Of a stretch of 45,590 nucleotides of DNA, positions 10,529-18,491 are shown piece after piece (the first letter of the stretch is position 1; each line of letters opens with the position of its first letter). Below the pieces are notes generated by a model. It was not told the origin of the DNA. It saw nothing but the letters and a program-made list of their open reading frames with translations, and ran no database searches. Made by a program: the position numbers and the translations under genes. This DNA is from Terriglobia bacterium (lineage in GTDB: Bacteria; Acidobacteriota; Terriglobia; Terriglobales; Acidobacteriaceae): positions 1-45,590 of the forward strand of contig JAIQET010000034.1 in the NCBI GenBank assembly GCA_020073645.1. Reading direction: 5' to 3'.

Positions 10529-12142
10529 TTAGCCGCGGAGATAAGTGACGGCGAGGGCCACAAGAACCGACGCAAACACTGTACCAGCCGCTGCCCATCG
10601 CAACCGAGCTTTCCTGTTTTCCTGCTCTTGCTCCTTGAGCGTCGCCAGCGGCGGGATCTCGACAATCACGTCGGCGGGCAGCAGCTTTTTCAACTCCTTG
10701 TGACTGTATACGCGGTCGTCTGCCATTTCTGTGGCTGTGGACAGGCCGGCTCCCAGAACGACTCCCACCACCAGGCCGATGCCCAAAAGCTGGAGCCGAT
10801 TGGGCGAATAGGGCTTCACGGGTAAGCTGGGTGGATCGAGCACCCGGAAATGCTCGCCCTGCTGCTCGTGCTCCAAATTGGTGGCTAGTTCGGACTCATT
10901 TTTCTTCTTCAGAAGCGAGTCGTAGTCCGCTTTGGACTGATCGTAGCCACGAGTCAGGTCAGTCAATTGTTGTTCGCGCACCGGTTCCTGGTTCAGGCGA
11001 CTCTGGTACTCCCCAATTCTGGCCTGCAGGTCCTGAATCGATCGCTGTCGAGTGGCAATCTCAGTCTGATTGGCTTTCAACTGGCTCTGCATCTGGAACA
11101 CCGGGGATGCATTGGCAAGGTCAGTGTAATCCTTCGCGCTCACCCCAGAACCAGTGTCTGCACTAGCATCGTTCGCCTTCGAGTTGAGATCTGCGGTGAT
11201 TTTTGCTTTGAGCTGCTCTGTCTTGGCGATCTGCTCTTTCAGTTTGCGTACGTCGGGATGGCGATCGGTATAGCGAGAGCTCAAGTCTGTCAACTGCGCC
11301 TTGAGTCTGTCCAGTTCCTGGTCCAAGGCGGGAAGTCCAACCGGAACGCCGTCTCCACCCTTCGTGCTTCGCTGAATCGTATGGTATTGGTTCAGCAGCG
11401 ACTCCAGGTAAACATTTTGCTGCTTGGCGCGATTCAGGGCATCTTCTTCGCTCTGCAATTGGCTTTGTAAGCCGCCCAGGATTTGAAGATTGGTCTGCAA
11501 CTGGCCCGGTAGTTGCCCGAGATATTTGTCCTTGAACTCGCGAACTTTTTGCTCCTGTTGAGCCAGATCCCTCCCGGCTTCGGCGAGCTGGGTTTCCAGG
11601 AATTGAGTGGTGTTCTCAGACTGCTGCTGCCTCACCTCCAGGTTCTCGCTGATGAAGAGATTGCTTAGCTCACTTGTGACCTGCTGTGCGGTGCGAGGAG
11701 TGTCCGCGGAGTAATAGATGTTGAATGAGGTCAGTTCCTGGTTATCGGGCGAGCGTACCAGCTCGATCTCGATGTCTTTCCGCATACGCTCGACCAGATC
11801 ATCCGGCGACAAGCGTTGGCGGTCTTTTCGGTACAGATTGAACTGCTCGATGATGTGCAGGAGTCGAGTCCGACTCAGAATCTGCTGCGTGATGCTGTTC
11901 AATCGCCCTTGCAGATTCCCCGCCACATTGGTCATGACGAACTGCTGGGGAACAGTCGGCTGCTCCACCAGAATCAAGGTGCCGGACCGATACACCGACG
12001 GCATGAAAAAACTGGCGGCCCACACAATCAGCCACCCGAAGAAGAAAGGCACGAGAAAATGCCAGGCGTGGCGGCGGGCCAGGCCTAGGTATTTCTGCCA
12101 ATCCAGACCTTCGGACGGTTGTTCTTCAAATTCTTCCGGCAT
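10529..12142 (-). CDS. Wzz/Gum-like polysaccharide chain-length determinant (XrtA-type)
   Basis: This inner-membrane co-polymerase of about 537 aa sets polysaccharide chain length. An N-terminal Wzz domain with one membrane helix (HFLVPFFFGWLIVWAASFF) is followed by a long periplasmic region with coiled coils (about 170-430, rich in Gln, Leu and Glu), a PVKPYSPNRLQLLGIGLVVG segment carrying the Pro-rich motif and second helix, and a third helix at the extreme C-terminus (AAGTVFASVLVALAVTYL). The upstream gene ends in a GTGA overlap with a possible GTG start at 12148; the ATG two codons later at 12142 is better placed behind GGGAAGG, so it is preferred. The cytosolic kinase partner is the CpsD-like protein at 8623-9546. 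Confidence 0.9.
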   Translation of the reverse strand: MPEEFEEQPSEGLDWQKYLGLARRHAWHFLVPFFFGWLIVWAASFFMPSVYRSGTLILVEQPTVPQQFVMTNVAGNLQGRLNSITQQILSRTRLLHIIEQFNLYRKDRQRLSPDDLVERMRKDIEIELVRSPDNQELTSFNIYYSADTPRTAQQVTSELSNLFISENLEVRQQQSENTTQFLETQLAEAGRDLAQQEQKVREFKDKYLGQLPGQLQTNLQILGGLQSQLQSEEDALNRAKQQNVYLESLLNQYHTIQRSTKGGDGVPVGLPALDQELDRLKAQLTDLSSRYTDRHPDVRKLKEQIAKTEQLKAKITADLNSKANDASADTGSGVSAKDYTDLANASPVFQMQSQLKANQTEIATRQRSIQDLQARIGEYQSRLNQEPVREQQLTDLTRGYDQSKADYDSLLKKKNESELATNLEHEQQGEHFRVLDPPSLPVKPYSPNRLQLLGIGLVVGVVLGAGLSTATEMADDRVYSHKELKKLLPADVIVEIPPLATLKEQEQENRKARLRWAAAGTVFASVLVALAVTYLRG

Positions 12143-12144
12143 GT

Positions 12145-13605
12145 TCACCTTCCCAGTGGCCTCGAAAAGTCATAAGAAAAGGTCACCGCACCTCGGTTGT
12201 GGTTGGCGGGAAGCGGGACAGTCGTTCCCGCCGTCTGCTCCTGGTAGACTCTGGCGTAACTGAGATCTAAGCCCAAGTGTGCACCGAAGCGATGGTTAAT
12301 GCCCACGCTTCCGCTGGCCGTCTTCAGCGAGCCAATCGCCGAGGTCGACCCCATCAGCGCATCATTGGTAGCATACCCACCTGCAAAGTTGAGCGTTGTC
12401 GACCGTGTGATCTGCCGTTGCAAGGCTCCTGTCACACTGGTCATGGTTACCGCGCCCTGCACTCCTCCACCATCGCTCACCCGACGAACGAACCCGGCGG
12501 TGATACTGGTGTGTTCTCCCTGCCAGCTGTAACTAGCGCCACCCGAGCCCGACCACGTTTTGTGGGAAATTGGCACTGAGATAAACAACACCAGCGGCAA
12601 CTGCACCTGTGGGATCACAATCTGGCTGCTGACGTCGCTATATTCCGGCCCGGCAAAGAAAGACAGCTGCATGGTCGGATTGAGATTGATGGTGTGGAAG
12701 AACATCACGCTATGGGTGTTGGTCTGCTCGGTTCCCGGATCGAAACTGAGATGCTGGAAACCGTACCGCACCCCGATCCAGTTCCTGGTGGTAATGCGAT
12801 GACTGTAAAACCCGGACGCCGATTCCGTGGTTGTATCCAGCAGGTTGGTTGTTCCCGGGGCGACATCGTTGTAACTGGAGTGGTAGTAACCGCCCGTCAT
12901 GCCGACCATGCTGCCGGCGCCGAACTGCCAACTCAGTTCGCCGTTTACATTGTTGCTCATGTTCTTAGCCAAGGGAGTAATCACCAAACCGTTCGGCTGC
13001 TGCAGGATTCCGCCCCCCGATAGGTCTGGACTCGTTTGCACCTGATCGAAAAAGCCGGTGGTGAGAAAAAAGCGGTCGGTCACGGCCAGGCTAACATGCG
13101 GGCTGAGACGATACTCGAAATCCATGCCGAGGCTGTGCGAACCCTGATTCTGCGCGCTAAGGCGCTGGTTCACGGTGAGCCCCGCAGAGTACAGGGATGT
13201 CCAGCGCAGTCTGCTGGTCGAGATGTCCAACGCAAGGTGCGGCAGAGCGGAGTAGGTAAAACCGCCCACCTGGTTGCTGGCCGTGTTGAAGACATTATCA
13301 TCGTAGGTCGTTCCCATGCCGATTCCTCCCCGGAGGTAGTTAGCGCGTTCCAAGTCCGAGGAGAATGCCAGAGAAGGTCCGGCAATATTGGCGGGCGGCG
13401 GAACGGGAGCGTTCTCCTCCAGGGCTGGCGCCGGCTCCCGGGATTCCGGAGACGTCACCGACTCGTCCGCCTGGGATGCCCCTTGGGCGGCCTGGCTCTG
13501 CCCGGTCTGCTGGTCGGATGCCTGCTGGGCTTGCACCCCCAGAGGACAAAGCGACAGCAGTACAAGAACTGCTAAGCAATGTTTGTAGGTAATCATGTTT
13601 TTCAC
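12145..13605 (-). CDS. Outer-membrane beta-barrel protein of the polysaccharide locus
   Basis: This 486-aa protein carries a Sec signal peptide (CLAVLVLLSLCPLGVQAQ) and then a Gln/Ala/Ser/Pro-rich linker to about residue 75. The remainder is alternating amphipathic strands typical of a porin-like barrel (LRWTSLYSAGLTVNQRLS, RNWIGVRYGFQHLSF, and a last strand GAVTFSYDFSRPLGR). It lies between the Wza-like and Wzz-like genes, where XrtA-type loci often carry an outer-membrane barrel, so a role in polymer passage or anchoring across the outer membrane is plausible but inferred. Start (GTG) and stop both overlap the neighbours in GTGA junctions. No specific subfamily was recognised. Confidence 0.8.
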   Translation of the reverse strand: MKNMITYKHCLAVLVLLSLCPLGVQAQQASDQQTGQSQAAQGASQADESVTSPESREPAPALEENAPVPPPANIAGPSLAFSSDLERANYLRGGIGMGTTYDDNVFNTASNQVGGFTYSALPHLALDISTSRLRWTSLYSAGLTVNQRLSAQNQGSHSLGMDFEYRLSPHVSLAVTDRFFLTTGFFDQVQTSPDLSGGGILQQPNGLVITPLAKNMSNNVNGELSWQFGAGSMVGMTGGYYHSSYNDVAPGTTNLLDTTTESASGFYSHRITTRNWIGVRYGFQHLSFDPGTEQTNTHSVMFFHTINLNPTMQLSFFAGPEYSDVSSQIVIPQVQLPLVLFISVPISHKTWSGSGGASYSWQGEHTSITAGFVRRVSDGGGVQGAVTMTSVTGALQRQITRSTTLNFAGGYATNDALMGSTSAIGSLKTASGSVGINHRFGAHLGLDLSYARVYQEQTAGTTVPLPANHNRGAVTFSYDFSRPLGR

Positions 13606-14276
13606 GGGACCACGATGGTGTCGTGCGCTGCCAGCTGTACGTTTTGCTCCAAGTTCTTGCCCTTGACGACCTCTTTGTAGTTAAAGGGCAGGCGGGTCTG
13701 AGTTCCGTCCTGGTTTTGCCGCAGCACGTAGATGGATTTCTGTTTCGCAAAGTCCCGGAAGCCACCCGCCAGTGCGATCGCGTCCAGCACGGTCAGAGGA
13801 GAAGTCAGCCGATAGGAGCCCGGTCTTGCGATCTGACCCAGAACATTAAACTTCTGGCTCTTCATGTCCGTGACGATGACCGTGACATCCGGCTCCGAGA
13901 TGTAGTTCTGCAGCCTCTTTGCAATCTCCGCTTCGAGTTGCCGTGGGGTTTGTCCGCTGGCCTGGACCTCGCCGACCAGGGGCAGAGAGATCTTTCCGTC
14001 AGATCGCACGGGCACGGAACGAGAGATCTCTGGCTCCTTCCAGACATTGACGGCCACAACGTCATCCGCGCCGAGGACGAAGCTGTCATCATGGGGCTTG
14101 CCAATCGAAGCTGATCCGGCAACATCAGCCGTCTTGGGCGTGCTCGCTACCGCTGTCTTCGGCTCGGCCTGCTTCGCTTTGCTCGCCGCTTGTGCGAACA
14201 GCGGACCGGAGATTGCCACGCAGATCAATACCAGCGCGAACTTTTGGAGGTAAGAGCTCGTCAATCTGATGTTCAT
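13602..14276 (-). CDS. Wza-like polysaccharide export protein (Poly_export plus SLBB)
   Basis: This 224-aa secreted protein is counted from the ATG at 14276, which has a GGGAG site and begins a clean signal peptide (FALVLICVAISGPLFAQA). An upstream in-frame start at 14333 would put 19 polar residues before it and is less likely. The mature part holds a polysaccharide export domain (FVLGADDVVAVNVWKEPEIS, VRSDGKISLPLVGEV) and one SLBB-type ligand domain (VLGQIARPGSYRLTSPLTVLDAIALAGGF). It has no lipobox cysteine and no C-terminal amphipathic helix, so it is shorter than E. coli Wza and probably works with the adjacent beta-barrel to cross the outer membrane. The stop overlaps the next start. 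Confidence 0.9.
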   Translation of the reverse strand: MNIRLTSSYLQKFALVLICVAISGPLFAQAASKAKQAEPKTAVASTPKTADVAGSASIGKPHDDSFVLGADDVVAVNVWKEPEISRSVPVRSDGKISLPLVGEVQASGQTPRQLEAEIAKRLQNYISEPDVTVIVTDMKSQKFNVLGQIARPGSYRLTSPLTVLDAIALAGGFRDFAKQKSIYVLRQNQDGTQTRLPFNYKEVVKGKNLEQNVQLAAHDTIVVP

Positions 14277-14329
14277 TGCTTTTGCTCCCGTCACTTCTCG
14301 TTTCCTGCCTGGCCCTGAGGAACAGCGAG

Positions 14330-15814
14330 TCATCGGACGTGTCCATTTCCCTTCACGCCGGTCACTGGTTGAAGCGGAGAAAGGTAGGCCGGCGGACTCA
14401 TATGGTACTGCTCGATCTTGTACAACAGCGTCCGATAACTGACCTTCAGCAGCCGCGCCGCTGCCTTCCGGTTCCAGCGGGTTTCCTCGAGCGCAGCAGT
14501 GATTGCGCTTCTTTCGGCGGTACCCTTAGCATCTTGCACGAGTGACTTGAGGCTCGAGGCGCGTTCTTCAGATTCCGCGCTCACAATCGTTTTCTTAGTC
14601 CCGCCGAGCGCGCCGTTCCCGTTTTGGGGTTCTGCTTTTCGCTCCAATTCCTCAAGCGCCGCCCCCTCATCTCCGATCACCAAGTACCGTTTCACGAAAT
14701 TTTCAAGCTCTCGCAGATTGCCCGGCCAGGAGTAGTTCTGGCATACATCCAGCACCGCAGGAGACAGACTTCTTGGAGCAAGACCATAGTGCTTTGCAAG
14801 CTGACGCATGAAGTGCCCGAGGAGGAGCGGGATCTCCTCGGTCCTTTGTCGCAGTGGGGGTACATGAACTGTGAAAGCGCTCATCCGGTAGTAAAGGTCT
14901 TCCCGCAGCTTCCCCGCAGCCAGAGCATGGTCGATATTGATGTTCGTGGAGGCGAGGATGCGAACATCCACATCGATGGGGGACTCGCCACCCAGCCGGA
15001 AGAATTGCTCGTCCTGCAGCACGTGCTGTAGTTTGACCTGCAGGCTGGTCGGCATCTCTGAGATTTCGTCCAGAAGAATCGTGCCCTTTTCGCACAGTTC
15101 GAGCTTGCCGGCTTTGGTTCGCAAGGCGCCGGTGAATGCGCCGCGCTCGTATCCGAAGAGTTCGCTTTCCAGCAGCTCGCCCGGGAGTGCCGCGCAATTC
15201 AGCTTGAGAAATTGGAAGTCGGACCGGACGGACAGCTTGTGAATCAGCCTGGCGACGACTCCCTTCCCGCTTCCACTTTCGCCCACGATGAGCACGGGCA
15301 CGTTCACTTGCGCCAACAGCTCAGCTTGCGCGCGAAGCTTGCGCATTACCGGACTGGCCGAGACAAAGAATGTATCGTCGCTGATCTGTTCGATGTCCTC
15401 GCCCACGACCGCAACCTCGGGTTGCTGGTCCCGGTGATTCAAGTGACGTCTGATCACGGTTTCTAGTTGTCTCTGGTGAAGCGGCCTGACCAAATAATCC
15501 TGGGCGCCAAGCCGGGTGGCCTCTTGCTTCTGTTCAGCATCGTCCGAGTATGAGAGCAGGATGATCGGAATATCCGGGCGGACTCTCCGCAACCACTGCA
15601 GAGTTCGCATTCCGTCGGCGTCGCCCCGGGCGAGATCGAGGAGCAGCAGGTCAGGGCGTACCTCGGACTGCACCCACTCCAACGCCTCCCAGCCACTCTC
15701 GGCTGTTTGGAGCCGCCAGGAATTCGCCTTCCCAATGGACAGCAACTGTTGAAGAGCAGAGGGATCCCTGCTCACCACGAGCATGCGCGCTGATTCTGTT
15801 CCGTTATCCGCCAC
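14330..15814 (-). CDS. Sigma-54-dependent transcriptional activator with atypical receiver domain (PrsR-like)
   Basis: This 494-aa regulator has three parts. The receiver (1-125) keeps the phosphoacceptor region LLLLDLARGD (D60), but the acidic pocket is weakened (VVSRDP instead of a DD pair) and the usual Lys is Arg (LVRPL, R110). The AAA+ sigma-54 module has Walker A GESGSGKG, the sigma-54 contact loop GAFTGA, and GTILLDEISEMP. The C-terminal Fis-type helix-turn-helix is around WNRKAAARLLKVSYRTLLYK. It sits second in the polysaccharide operon, as PrsR-type regulators do in PEP-CTERM/XrtA loci, and may activate sigma-54 promoters of exported-protein genes. No convincing -24/-12 site was found in the window. 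The start is GTG with AAGGA upstream. Confidence 0.9.
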   Translation of the reverse strand: MADNGTESARMLVVSRDPSALQQLLSIGKANSWRLQTAESGWEALEWVQSEVRPDLLLLDLARGDADGMRTLQWLRRVRPDIPIILLSYSDDAEQKQEATRLGAQDYLVRPLHQRQLETVIRRHLNHRDQQPEVAVVGEDIEQISDDTFFVSASPVMRKLRAQAELLAQVNVPVLIVGESGSGKGVVARLIHKLSVRSDFQFLKLNCAALPGELLESELFGYERGAFTGALRTKAGKLELCEKGTILLDEISEMPTSLQVKLQHVLQDEQFFRLGGESPIDVDVRILASTNINIDHALAAGKLREDLYYRMSAFTVHVPPLRQRTEEIPLLLGHFMRQLAKHYGLAPRSLSPAVLDVCQNYSWPGNLRELENFVKRYLVIGDEGAALEELERKAEPQNGNGALGGTKKTIVSAESEERASSLKSLVQDAKGTAERSAITAALEETRWNRKAAARLLKVSYRTLLYKIEQYHMSPPAYLSPLQPVTGVKGNGHVR

Positions 15815-15886
15815 GGGCTCAGGTTCCTTTAGTGGAAGTGGAGGGCAAAAGTGTTGGAAGTGGAGGACAAGACCGTGCCAAAGGCC

Positions 15887-16441
15887 CTACAGAGGTTCGA
15901 CGTCGTATCCCTCAATGCGCACTGCGAGAGATCTTTGAATGGCGTCGACAGAGACGACCAGCGTGCGGTCTCCGTTGCGGGCCGCCAGAATACCCTCGAC
16001 TCCATCCAAGGACCCTCCACGGATGCGTACGCGCTGGCCGATTTTCAGGAAGGGATGGCTGGACCAAGGAAGTTGCTCGGTGACCAGAGTTCGGACCGCT
16101 TCGATCTGCTCATCAGGAATCGCGATCCCTTCTCCCCGGACACCCACGAAGCCGAACACTCCATCGACATTACACACCCGATATCGCCGCTCATTGCTCG
16201 GGACCAATTTCACAAAGACATAGCAACCGAACAGTGGAACTTCGACTCGCTTGCGCCGATCGCTCCAGCGGTGCACCTCGCTAACCAGCGGCAGAAACGT
16301 GTCCAATCCTTGCTCTCGCAATCTACCTGCGACGATCTTCTCGTGCCTCGCTCGAGTCTGCACCGCATACCAGCTCGCGGCCTCGGCTGCAAGCATCGGA
16401 GTCGGCGGGGAAAACTCCCAGGATTGATTGCTGCTGCTCAT
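15887..16441 (-). CDS. NusG/RfaH-like transcription antiterminator (UpxY type)
   Basis: This 184-aa specialised NusG paralogue begins at ATG 16441 behind an AGAGGG site; the frame stays open 132 bp further upstream but with no better start. An NGN domain (WYAVQTRARHEKIVAGRLRE, then VPLFGCYVFVKL) is followed by a KOW-type C-terminal domain (IGQRVRIRGGSLDGVEGIL). UpxY/RfaH-type proteins load onto RNA polymerase at operon leaders and suppress termination and polarity. Its position as first gene of a polysaccharide operon of over 16 kb fits that role exactly. No exact ops element was seen in the 5' leader, so the recruitment signal is unknown. Confidence 0.9.
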   Translation of the reverse strand: MSSSNQSWEFSPPTPMLAAEAASWYAVQTRARHEKIVAGRLREQGLDTFLPLVSEVHRWSDRRKRVEVPLFGCYVFVKLVPSNERRYRVCNVDGVFGFVGVRGEGIAIPDEQIEAVRTLVTEQLPWSSHPFLKIGQRVRIRGGSLDGVEGILAARNGDRTLVVSVDAIQRSLAVRIEGYDVEPL

Positions 16442-17143
16442 AGCTTCGCCCTCTGGGTCACAGTCGTTGATCGGCCCCTGATTTCCACAATTTGTCTTTC
16501 GAGGTCTCGGGCAAGGGGAGGGAATTGTCGAAGGATGCCCGCGTTGACATTTGCAGACTACGAGCGGATGCAAATCGCTGCAAGAGGTACACGCACTCCG
16601 CGAAGCATGTCTCCCCTCCGGGGGAGGTGGTATTACCTGCCTGGATGGACAAAGGCCCTAGAGAAGGGTATCTCCATGGCGAGGGATGAACTCCACTCGG
16701 TTGGCGCAAGGCAGCCTCAATCCAGTTCTCCACACGGTTGTGCATAACTCTATTGAAATCAGGGGTCACCAGTTGAACCGTTACGCTCGTCATACCTGGT
16801 AACCACGAGCATGTCTTGTGGCTTGCGCGACCTATACTCGTAACCGCGAAGGGCTTTCTCAAATCGAGATGAAGTTGCAAAGCCGTGCAACCTGGGATTG
16901 CAAGATTTTGCCACTGTCCCCTTGCTCGTTAGCGACAATTGGGGTAGTATGAGCGCTGAGTAGGCCCTCCTAATTTTGATGTGTTCCTTTTTTCGGACCT
17001 CCCCCGAAGAGAGCAAGCGTGCTGGTTCTATTCCGTTGCGAGCCGACTTGTTCCGACACCATACCCCGGTTCGTGGTTTGTTTGGTGCCTACGCGTTAAA
17101 AGACCAGTGAGCTCCACGTGGAGGAGTGTTTGTGGAGAACTTT
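16442..17143. other. Divergent intergenic region between the polysaccharide operon and the LuxR-type genes
   Basis: This roughly 700-bp region has no convincing gene. It must hold the promoter and leader of the minus-strand polysaccharide operon and the plus-strand promoter of the first LuxR-type gene. A short hairpin (CTCCCC-TCCG-GGGGAG) lies near 16611-16626. An inverted repeat TTGCA-N6-TGCAA lies at 16875-16890. A modest plus-strand promoter candidate, TTGCTC-N17-TAGTAT, lies around 16921-16950. The 28-nt element shared with the next gene's upstream region is listed separately. Confidence 0.5.
17031..17058 (+). promoter_or_regulatory. Upstream element shared by the two LuxR-type paralogues (copy 1)
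   Basis: TTCCGTTGC-N7-CTTGTTCCGACA is found 86 nt before the ATG of the first regulator. The same 28-nt arrangement recurs at 18375-18402, 90 nt before the second regulator, differing only in the middle. Just upstream both copies also have a T-run and CCTCCCCCG. This could be a shared operator, a leader RNA element, or simply a relic of the gene duplication. Confidence 0.5.
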
Positions 17144-18175
17144 ATGAAGGACGAACGCCGGCTGGGGGATGGAGCGATTCGTGTGCTGGTTGCCGATAGC
17201 ACTCGGATCCACACTCAACTGCTGGCCGATGCACTCAAGCGCGATCCAAGTCTACAGGTAATTGCGGCGGCTTCTGGTTCTCGGACTCTGATTCCATTAG
17301 CCGACCAGCACAACGCCGACGTTGTGGTGATCAGTTCCAGTCTGGACGACGAGCCTGGGCGGGGCTTTGAGGTGCTCCGGGAACTGCGCGCCACCAATAG
17401 CGACATCCGTGCCATCATGCTGCTGGATTCCTCCAAGCACGAGGCAGTCCTGGAGGCTTTTCGCGCCGGCGCGAGAGGAATCTTCAGCAGAAATGAGTCG
17501 GTGGAAACCCTGTGCAAGTGCGTTCGAACTGTTTACGAAGGCCAGATCTGGGCCAGCAGCGGGCAGATGGCAGCCGCCGTTGAAGCCCTCGCTGCCGCGC
17601 CCACTGTTCGGGCGGTGGATGCCAAGGGCTCCGCTCTGCTCTCCAAGCGCGAGTTGGAAGTGGTGCACTGCCTGGCGCAGGGACTGACCAACCGCGAAAT
17701 TGCTGAGCGGCTGGGACTGAGCCAGCACACAATCAAGAATTACTTGTTTAGAATCTTTGACAAGTTGGGCGTGTCCAGCCGGATCGAGCTCCTGTTTCTC
17801 ACCTTGAGTCAAGCCAGTACTCCTGCGGCGCAGAATCGTAAGAACGGGACCTCTGCCGAGGCGGGTGTGGCCGATTGCAAGCAAGCAGCCAAGGAAGGCT
17901 TGCTCACGGCGCCCATCACGCTGGCCGAAATGTACGCGCGTGGGGAGGGAGTCCCGCTGGACATGGTTTCCGCGTACATGTGGTACTTGATTGCGGACGA
18001 GCAGCTCTTGCGAGAACGAGAAGAGCTGACCAAGATGATGACCATGGAGCAGCGCCGTGAAGCTGAACGCAGGGCTGCGGAGTGGTTGAGCCAGGTGAGA
18101 AGGACTCCACCGCCATCGATCCAGGATCATCCTGATTTCCGGCCTGCGAGGCTGCCAAAAGCATCTTCCGCTTAG
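17144..18175 (+). CDS. LuxR/NarL-type regulator with phosphoacceptor-less receiver and Sel1-like tail (paralogue 1)
   Basis: The protein is about 343 aa. Residues 12-125 form a receiver-like domain (RVLVADSTRIHTQLLADALK), but the expected phosphoacceptor Asp is replaced: VVVISSSLDDEPGRGFEVL has Ser where NarL-type receivers have Asp. A LuxR-type helix-turn-helix follows (LSKRELEVVHCLAQGLTNRE, then LGLSQHTIKNYLFRIFDKLG). A Sel1-like repeat (ITLAEMYARGEGVPLDMVS) and a charged helical tail end the protein. The ATG at 17144 has GGAG 6 nt upstream and gives the same N-terminal length as the paralogue; GTG codons at 17126 and 17132 are alternatives. The receiver probably signals without phosphorylation. 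Being divergent from the polysaccharide operon, it may regulate it, but this is inference. Confidence 0.87.
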   Translation: MKDERRLGDGAIRVLVADSTRIHTQLLADALKRDPSLQVIAAASGSRTLIPLADQHNADVVVISSSLDDEPGRGFEVLRELRATNSDIRAIMLLDSSKHEAVLEAFRAGARGIFSRNESVETLCKCVRTVYEGQIWASSGQMAAAVEALAAAPTVRAVDAKGSALLSKRELEVVHCLAQGLTNREIAERLGLSQHTIKNYLFRIFDKLGVSSRIELLFLTLSQASTPAAQNRKNGTSAEAGVADCKQAAKEGLLTAPITLAEMYARGEGVPLDMVSAYMWYLIADEQLLREREELTKMMTMEQRREAERRAAEWLSQVRRTPPPSIQDHPDFRPARLPKASSA

Positions 18176-18491
18176 GCCCAAATTGCCCTCCCCCCGAACG
18201 CAGGACAGAACACGGCGGAAGTTTCACGACTGAAGGCGGTGAAACACTGGCCGGGTTTCGTTGCCGCAGCGTAACACCGTATCTCGCAAGGTCTGCTGCG
18301 GCTGCTGTAATGCAATGTAAGTTATTTTTTCCTCCCCCGGAAAAAACAAGCCTCCTTCCCCTCCTGGGCGGGCGTTCCGTTGCAGGACGGCTTGTTCCGA
18401 CAATCACGCCCGATGGCTTGAACTGCGCCTCCCCGGGCAAGTGGTTGACAGCGGAATGGGATTCAGTCGAGGGAATCTTTCGGAGGAGTGC
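18176..18491. other. Intergenic region between the twin LuxR-type regulators
   Basis: This 316-bp region has no gene. It carries the second copy of the shared upstream element (18375-18402), a T-run followed by CCTCCCCCGG near 18325-18340, and the GGAGGAG ribosome site of the second regulator. No clear terminator was seen after the first gene. Confidence 0.45.
18375..18402 (+). promoter_or_regulatory. Upstream element shared by the two LuxR-type paralogues (copy 2)
   Basis: This is the second copy of TTCCGTTGC-N7-CTTGTTCCGACA, the same length as the first copy at 17031-17058 and at nearly the same distance from its gene. The flanking sequence is much less conserved than the element, which favours a functional site over passive duplication. 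Confidence 0.5.

Noticed and set aside
16875..16890. TTGCA-N6-TGCAA dyad as a second LacI-type operator
   Set aside because: The half-sites agree with the palindrome at 30573-30588, but the centre does not fit the LacI-family consensus.
16861..16915. Sigma-54-like boxes (TGGCA...TTGC) upstream of the antiterminator gene
   Set aside because: Both candidates have one base too few between the -24 GG and -12 GC elements, a spacing that sigma-54 does not tolerate.
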